DNA from: Betaproteobacteria bacterium | Lineage (GTDB): Bacteria; Pseudomonadota; Gammaproteobacteria; Burkholderiales; Rhodocyclaceae | Assembly: GCA_009782565.1 (NCBI GenBank) | Contig: WRIU01000013.1 | Location: forward strand, 1 to 41,371 | Direction: 5' to 3' | Length of the DNA: 41,371 bases | Part shown: positions 35,602-41,371 of the stretch, piece by piece | Layout: each line of letters opens with the position of its first letter | Numbering within the stretch: position 1 is the first letter of the stretch | Made by a program: the position numbers and the translations under genes | The notes under the pieces: model-generated | What the model saw: the letters and a program-made list of their open reading frames with translations, nothing else | The model's database searches: none | Told to the model about the DNA's origin: nothing

Positions 35602-36251
35602 GTCCTGTCTCCGGTCACTGCGCCCTGAAAAGCATCGAGCAAGGGCTGGATGAGGTCGCGCTTGAGTTTGAGCGCGGCCTGGTTGACGATCAGCCTCGAG
35701 CTGATCGGCATGATTTCTTCGACTTCTTCGAGATTGTTGGCACGCAAGGTGCCGCCCGAGGACACCAGGTCGACGATGGCGTCGGCCAATCCCACGAGCG
35801 GCGCAAGTTCCATCGAGCCGTAGAGCTTGATGAGGTCGACGTGCATGCCCTTGTCGGCGAAATGCGCCTTGGCCGCGTTGATGTACTTGGTCGCCACGCG
35901 GATACGCCCGCCGGGCCGCACCGCCGCCGCGTAGTCAAACCCCTTACAGGTCGCCACGCACAAACGGCAACGCGCGATATTGAGGTCGAGCGGCTGATAC
36001 AGCCCCGCGCCGCCGTGCTCCAGCAAAACATCCTTGCCAGCGATGCCGAGGTCGGCAGCGCCGTACTGCACATAAGTGGGCGTATCGGTCGCGCGCACGA
36101 TCACCAGCCGCACATCGGGCCGGTTGGTGTCGATGATGAGCTTGCGCGAACGCTCTGGGTCATCGGCGGGAACGATGCCCGCCGCAGCAAGAAGCGGCAG
36201 GGTTTCCTCGAAAATACGCCCTTTGGAAAGGGCCAGGGTCATGCTGGTCAC
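35598..36251 (-). CDS. hisG: ATP phosphoribosyltransferase, short form
   Basis: First enzyme of histidine biosynthesis, joining PRPP and ATP. At 217 residues it is the short form (HisG-S), which lacks the C-terminal ACT-like regulatory domain and needs HisZ as regulatory subunit; no hisZ is in this window. Motifs: [38 protein letters not shown], and the PRPP loop [21 protein letters not shown] 36251, with AAGG eight bases upstream, gives an N-terminus like that of relatives; ATG 36242 is the alternative. Coupled to hisD by a 4-base overlap. Confidence 0.96.
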   Translation of the reverse strand: MTSMTLALSKGRIFEETLPLLAAAGIVPADDPERSRKLIIDTNRPDVRLVIVRATDTPTYVQYGAADLGIAGKDVLLEHGGAGLYQPLDLNIARCRLCVATCKGFDYAAAVRPGGRIRVATKYINAAKAHFADKGMHVDLIKLYGSMELAPLVGLADAIVDLVSSGGTLRANNLEEVEEIMPISSRLIVNQAALKLKRDLIQPLLDAFQGAVTGDRT

Positions 36252-36388
36252 GGCGCGAACCTTATGGAAGCGGGGCGGTATTGTAACCTGCGTGGGAAGG
36301 TGTACTGCTTTTAGCGGCAAGCAGCATGCCATTCCAAGATGAACAAGCGCGCGGAGTATACTGAGGGTCTCTTTTAGGAGGTTGAAAA

Positions 36389-36505
36389 ATGATTTTCGAT
36401 ACGTTCTATAAAAGACAATATCTCAACTCCAAAACCGCCAACATATTGAAATGGATGAGGCTAAGTACCGCAAACGGATGGACGTATCCGTCTCCGAGTT
36501 GTTGA
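36389..36505 (+). CDS. Candidate 38-residue micro-ORF with strong ribosome binding site
   Basis: In the gene-poor stretch between hisG and ftsB, a perfect AGGAGG stands seven bases before an ATG, and TATACT at 36357-36362 could be a -10 element. The frame encodes 38 residues starting [19 protein letters not shown] second frame through the same bases stays open much longer and contains charged, protein-like sequence ([19 protein letters not shown]), so the locus may be a frameshifted remnant of a gene. No family recognised. Confidence 0.35.
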   Translation: MIFDTFYKRQYLNSKTANILKWMRLSTANGWTYPSPSC

Positions 36506-36551
36506 GTCGCCCCGGCCTAAAGCGTTTTTCATTCAAGCGTGTACAACTCCC

Positions 36552-36572
36552 CTCTCTCCCGAAGGAGGAGAG
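36552..36572. repeat. Palindromic element downstream of ftsB
   Basis: CTCTC-TCC-CGAA-GGA-(G)-GAGAG forms a hairpin with one bulged base, eight bases past the ftsB stop. It resembles the palindrome at 32764-32798 and may be a dispersed repeat that also acts as a weak terminator. Confidence 0.35.
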
Positions 36573-36579
36573 TAAACCC

Positions 36580-36921
36580 TCACTCCGCCCCACCCCGCCC
36601 GCTCTGAACTGGAGCGGGTTTCCCAGGTTCTTTCAGCGCCTCCGGTCTCTGCGGAACCTGCACGAAAATCTCTCCGGGGCGCACCAGCCCCAGGTCGTAG
36701 CGCGCCCGCTCTTCGATTGCGTCAGTGCCGGATTCGGGTTTGAGGTCGTTCACTTCAGCGTCGAGCCGGGCGTTGCGCTGCTCAAGGCGCTGGTTGCTCG
36801 CGCGCTGCTCTTGCAGGTTCTTGTCCAATTCCCATACGCGCAGCCAGCCGCCGCGCCCCAGCCATAGAGGGTATTGCAGCGCCACCACTAATACAAAGAG
36901 AAGAAAAACAGGCCAACGCAT
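36580..36921 (-). CDS. ftsB: Cell division protein FtsB
   Basis: A 113-residue bitopic inner-membrane protein of the divisome FtsQLB complex. The N-terminal membrane span is [19 protein letters not shown], followed by [20 protein letters not shown] (coiled coil), LDAEVNDLK and the conserved [17 protein letters not shown]. The position directly behind eno is the standard proteobacterial arrangement. ATG 36921 is chosen because it starts just before the span; the frame continues nine codons upstream. The tail after the conserved part is Pro-rich. Confidence 0.93.
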   Translation of the reverse strand: MRWPVFLLFVLVVALQYPLWLGRGGWLRVWELDKNLQEQRASNQRLEQRNARLDAEVNDLKPESGTDAIEERARYDLGLVRPGEIFVQVPQRPEALKEPGKPAPVQSGRGGAE

Positions 36922-36980
36922 CCTGAAAATATCCGGGCGACAGGTCAAAACAATGCCAGCGTAAACAGCGCCGCCCGCTT

Positions 36981-40856
<3,876 letters not shown>

Positions 40857-40921
40857 TCATCGTCACCGCCCGCGCGTCCCCGCCCATACGCACGGCGCTT
40901 CCCCTCCGCGCCCGAAGCCGT

Positions 40922-40927
40922 TAGAAT
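40922..40927 (+). promoter_or_regulatory. Candidate -10 element of tRNA-Ser
   Basis: TAGAAT lies 14 bases before the mature tRNA 5' end, a usual distance for a short-leader tRNA transcript. The -35 region is not recognisable. Confidence 0.35.
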
Positions 40928-40941
40928 TCCTCCCCTTCCAC

Positions 40942-41032
40942 GGAGAGGTGGATGAGTGGTTTAAGTCGCACGCCTGGAAAGCGTGTTTAGGGTGATACCC
41001 TAACGCGGGTTCGAATCCCGCCCTCTCCGCCA
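40942..41032 (+). tRNA. tRNA-Ser (anticodon GGA)
   Basis: A complete 91-base class II tRNA. The acceptor stem GGAGAGG pairs with CCTCTCC, and the 3' G-CCA is encoded. The anticodon stem CACGC/GCGTG closes the loop CTGGAAA with anticodon GGA. The long variable arm TTAGGG-TGATA-CCCTAA identifies serine, and the T-arm CGGGTTCGAATCCCG is perfect. It decodes UCC and UCU. Confidence 0.97.
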
Positions 41033-41172
41033 AATACACAATAAAATCAATAAGTTGCATCGCGTTTTTCTCCTTACCCATCATAAAACCCATCATAAAT
41101 TTTTAGTTGTTTTCCTGCCAAAACCTGTCTCACAGGGCGCCATCGTTGGTGTCTCCGCACAGAGCAGAAAAT

Positions 41173-41190
41173 TTTTCGCGCACGCGAAAA
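41173..41190. terminator. Small inverted repeat, possible terminator after tRNA-Ser
   Basis: TTTTCGC-GCAC-GCGAAAA, a 7-bp perfect stem (flanked by extra A/T), 140 bases past the tRNA. It could work as a bidirectional terminator. The sequence between the tRNA and this hairpin is AT-rich with a tandem CCCATCATAAA motif at 41079-41098 and no gene I can support. Confidence 0.35.
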
Positions 41191-41249
41191 TCTCACCGCA
41201 GAAGTTGATATACGCCCCCCAGGTGCTGTAACAAATCGGGTGCCTCCCC

Positions 41250-41371
41250 TGTTCACGCCGACCGAAAACTGAGCATGTAGCGAGGGGTATACCGGCCCAA
41301 AATTGACCAGGGTGTTTAACCTGTTCTGCCTAATTTTTAGGCAGGGGAAACGAGGTGATCACCATGGAGTT
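41250..41371 (+). mobile_element. Probable left end of an IS21-like insertion sequence (partial)
   Basis: The last 120 bases look like the leader of an IS21-family element: a TG-initiated edge (TGTTCACGCC), then the related motifs CCGAAAACTGA and CCCAAAATTGACC. A hairpin CTGCCTA-atttt-TAGGCAG (41326-41344) follows, then a GAGG ribosome site before an ATG at 41364 (or GTG at 41355) where the transposase gene istA would begin. Only three codons are inside the window, so the call rests on the layout alone. The insertion target lies about 220 bases past the tRNA-Ser gene. Confidence 0.4.

Noticed and set aside
36451-36867. Plus-strand frame of 138 codons running into ftsB
   Set aside because: Its second half is the antisense of ftsB; only the first 25-30 codons look protein-like, which I describe under the micro-ORF instead.
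40863-41096. Minus-strand reading frame of 77 codons over the tRNA
   Set aside because: It is the antisense of tRNA-Ser and its flanks, a well-known false protein; no ribosome site and the tRNA explains the sequence.
41079-41098. Start of a CRISPR or tandem repeat array
   Set aside because: CCCATCATAAA occurs only twice, without spacers of regular length.

Overview
The window is a compact, fairly GC-rich bacterial chromosome segment, almost certainly from a betaproteobacterium and most plausibly a member of the Rhodocyclales. The supporting evidence is a pyrG-kdsA-eno-ftsB block, a short-form HisG next to HisD, a class I PHA synthase together with a PhaM-type granule protein, the oxygen-independent ubiquinone genes ubiU/ubiV/ubiT, and a PEP-CTERM protein behind a sigma-54-like promoter. 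The placement is inferred from gene content and was not tested by phylogeny.

Layout. 1-5.7 kb: a small low-GC membrane protein, a SIR2 deacylase, a coiled-coil exported protein overlapping pyrE, divergent exodeoxyribonuclease III, then a DAHP synthase gene overlapping serB. 5.7-12.5 kb: an ispD-ispF-ygiQ operon with 4-nt overlaps, a small SprA-like metallopeptidase candidate, a perfect hairpin terminator shared with the convergent PEP-CTERM gene, and an alpha/beta hydrolase behind a VanZ-family membrane protein. 12.7-18.4 kb: ubiB, a sodium:solute symporter of unknown substrate, ubiU, and a gene in which UbiV and UbiT are fused into one polypeptide. 18.4-19.1 kb: dsbB followed by the broken 3' end of an RDD-family gene. 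19.1-20.9 kb: mtnA and a class II aldolase, which together resemble the DHAP shunt for methylthioadenosine/5'-deoxyadenosine salvage.

21.0-28.0 kb is the most unusual region. A tightly coupled minus-strand operon runs SPFH/SHOCT protein, two-zinc-ribbon DUF4178 membrane protein, a 46-residue exported-type small protein, a 72-residue DUF350 membrane protein, a spermidine synthase fused to a polytopic membrane domain, a Tat-type lipoprotein FAD oxidoreductase, and SpeD. It looks like a membrane-organised system that makes or uses an aminopropylated compound, with MTA salvage genes just downstream.

28.2-36.3 kb: phaC, pgeF and rluD on the minus strand, divergent bamD, then phaM downstream of a ParA-like ATPase and the hisG-hisD pair. 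PhaM and a ParA-like ATPase side by side suggest a granule-partitioning pair. 36.3-41.4 kb: a gene-poor stretch with a candidate micro-ORF and a palindromic repeat, the ftsB/eno/kdsA/pyrG block, tRNA-Ser(GGA), and finally the probable left edge of an IS21-like insertion sequence cut by the window end.

Start sites were set from Shine-Dalgarno matches, overlaps and family lengths. No database search or RNA folding was available.
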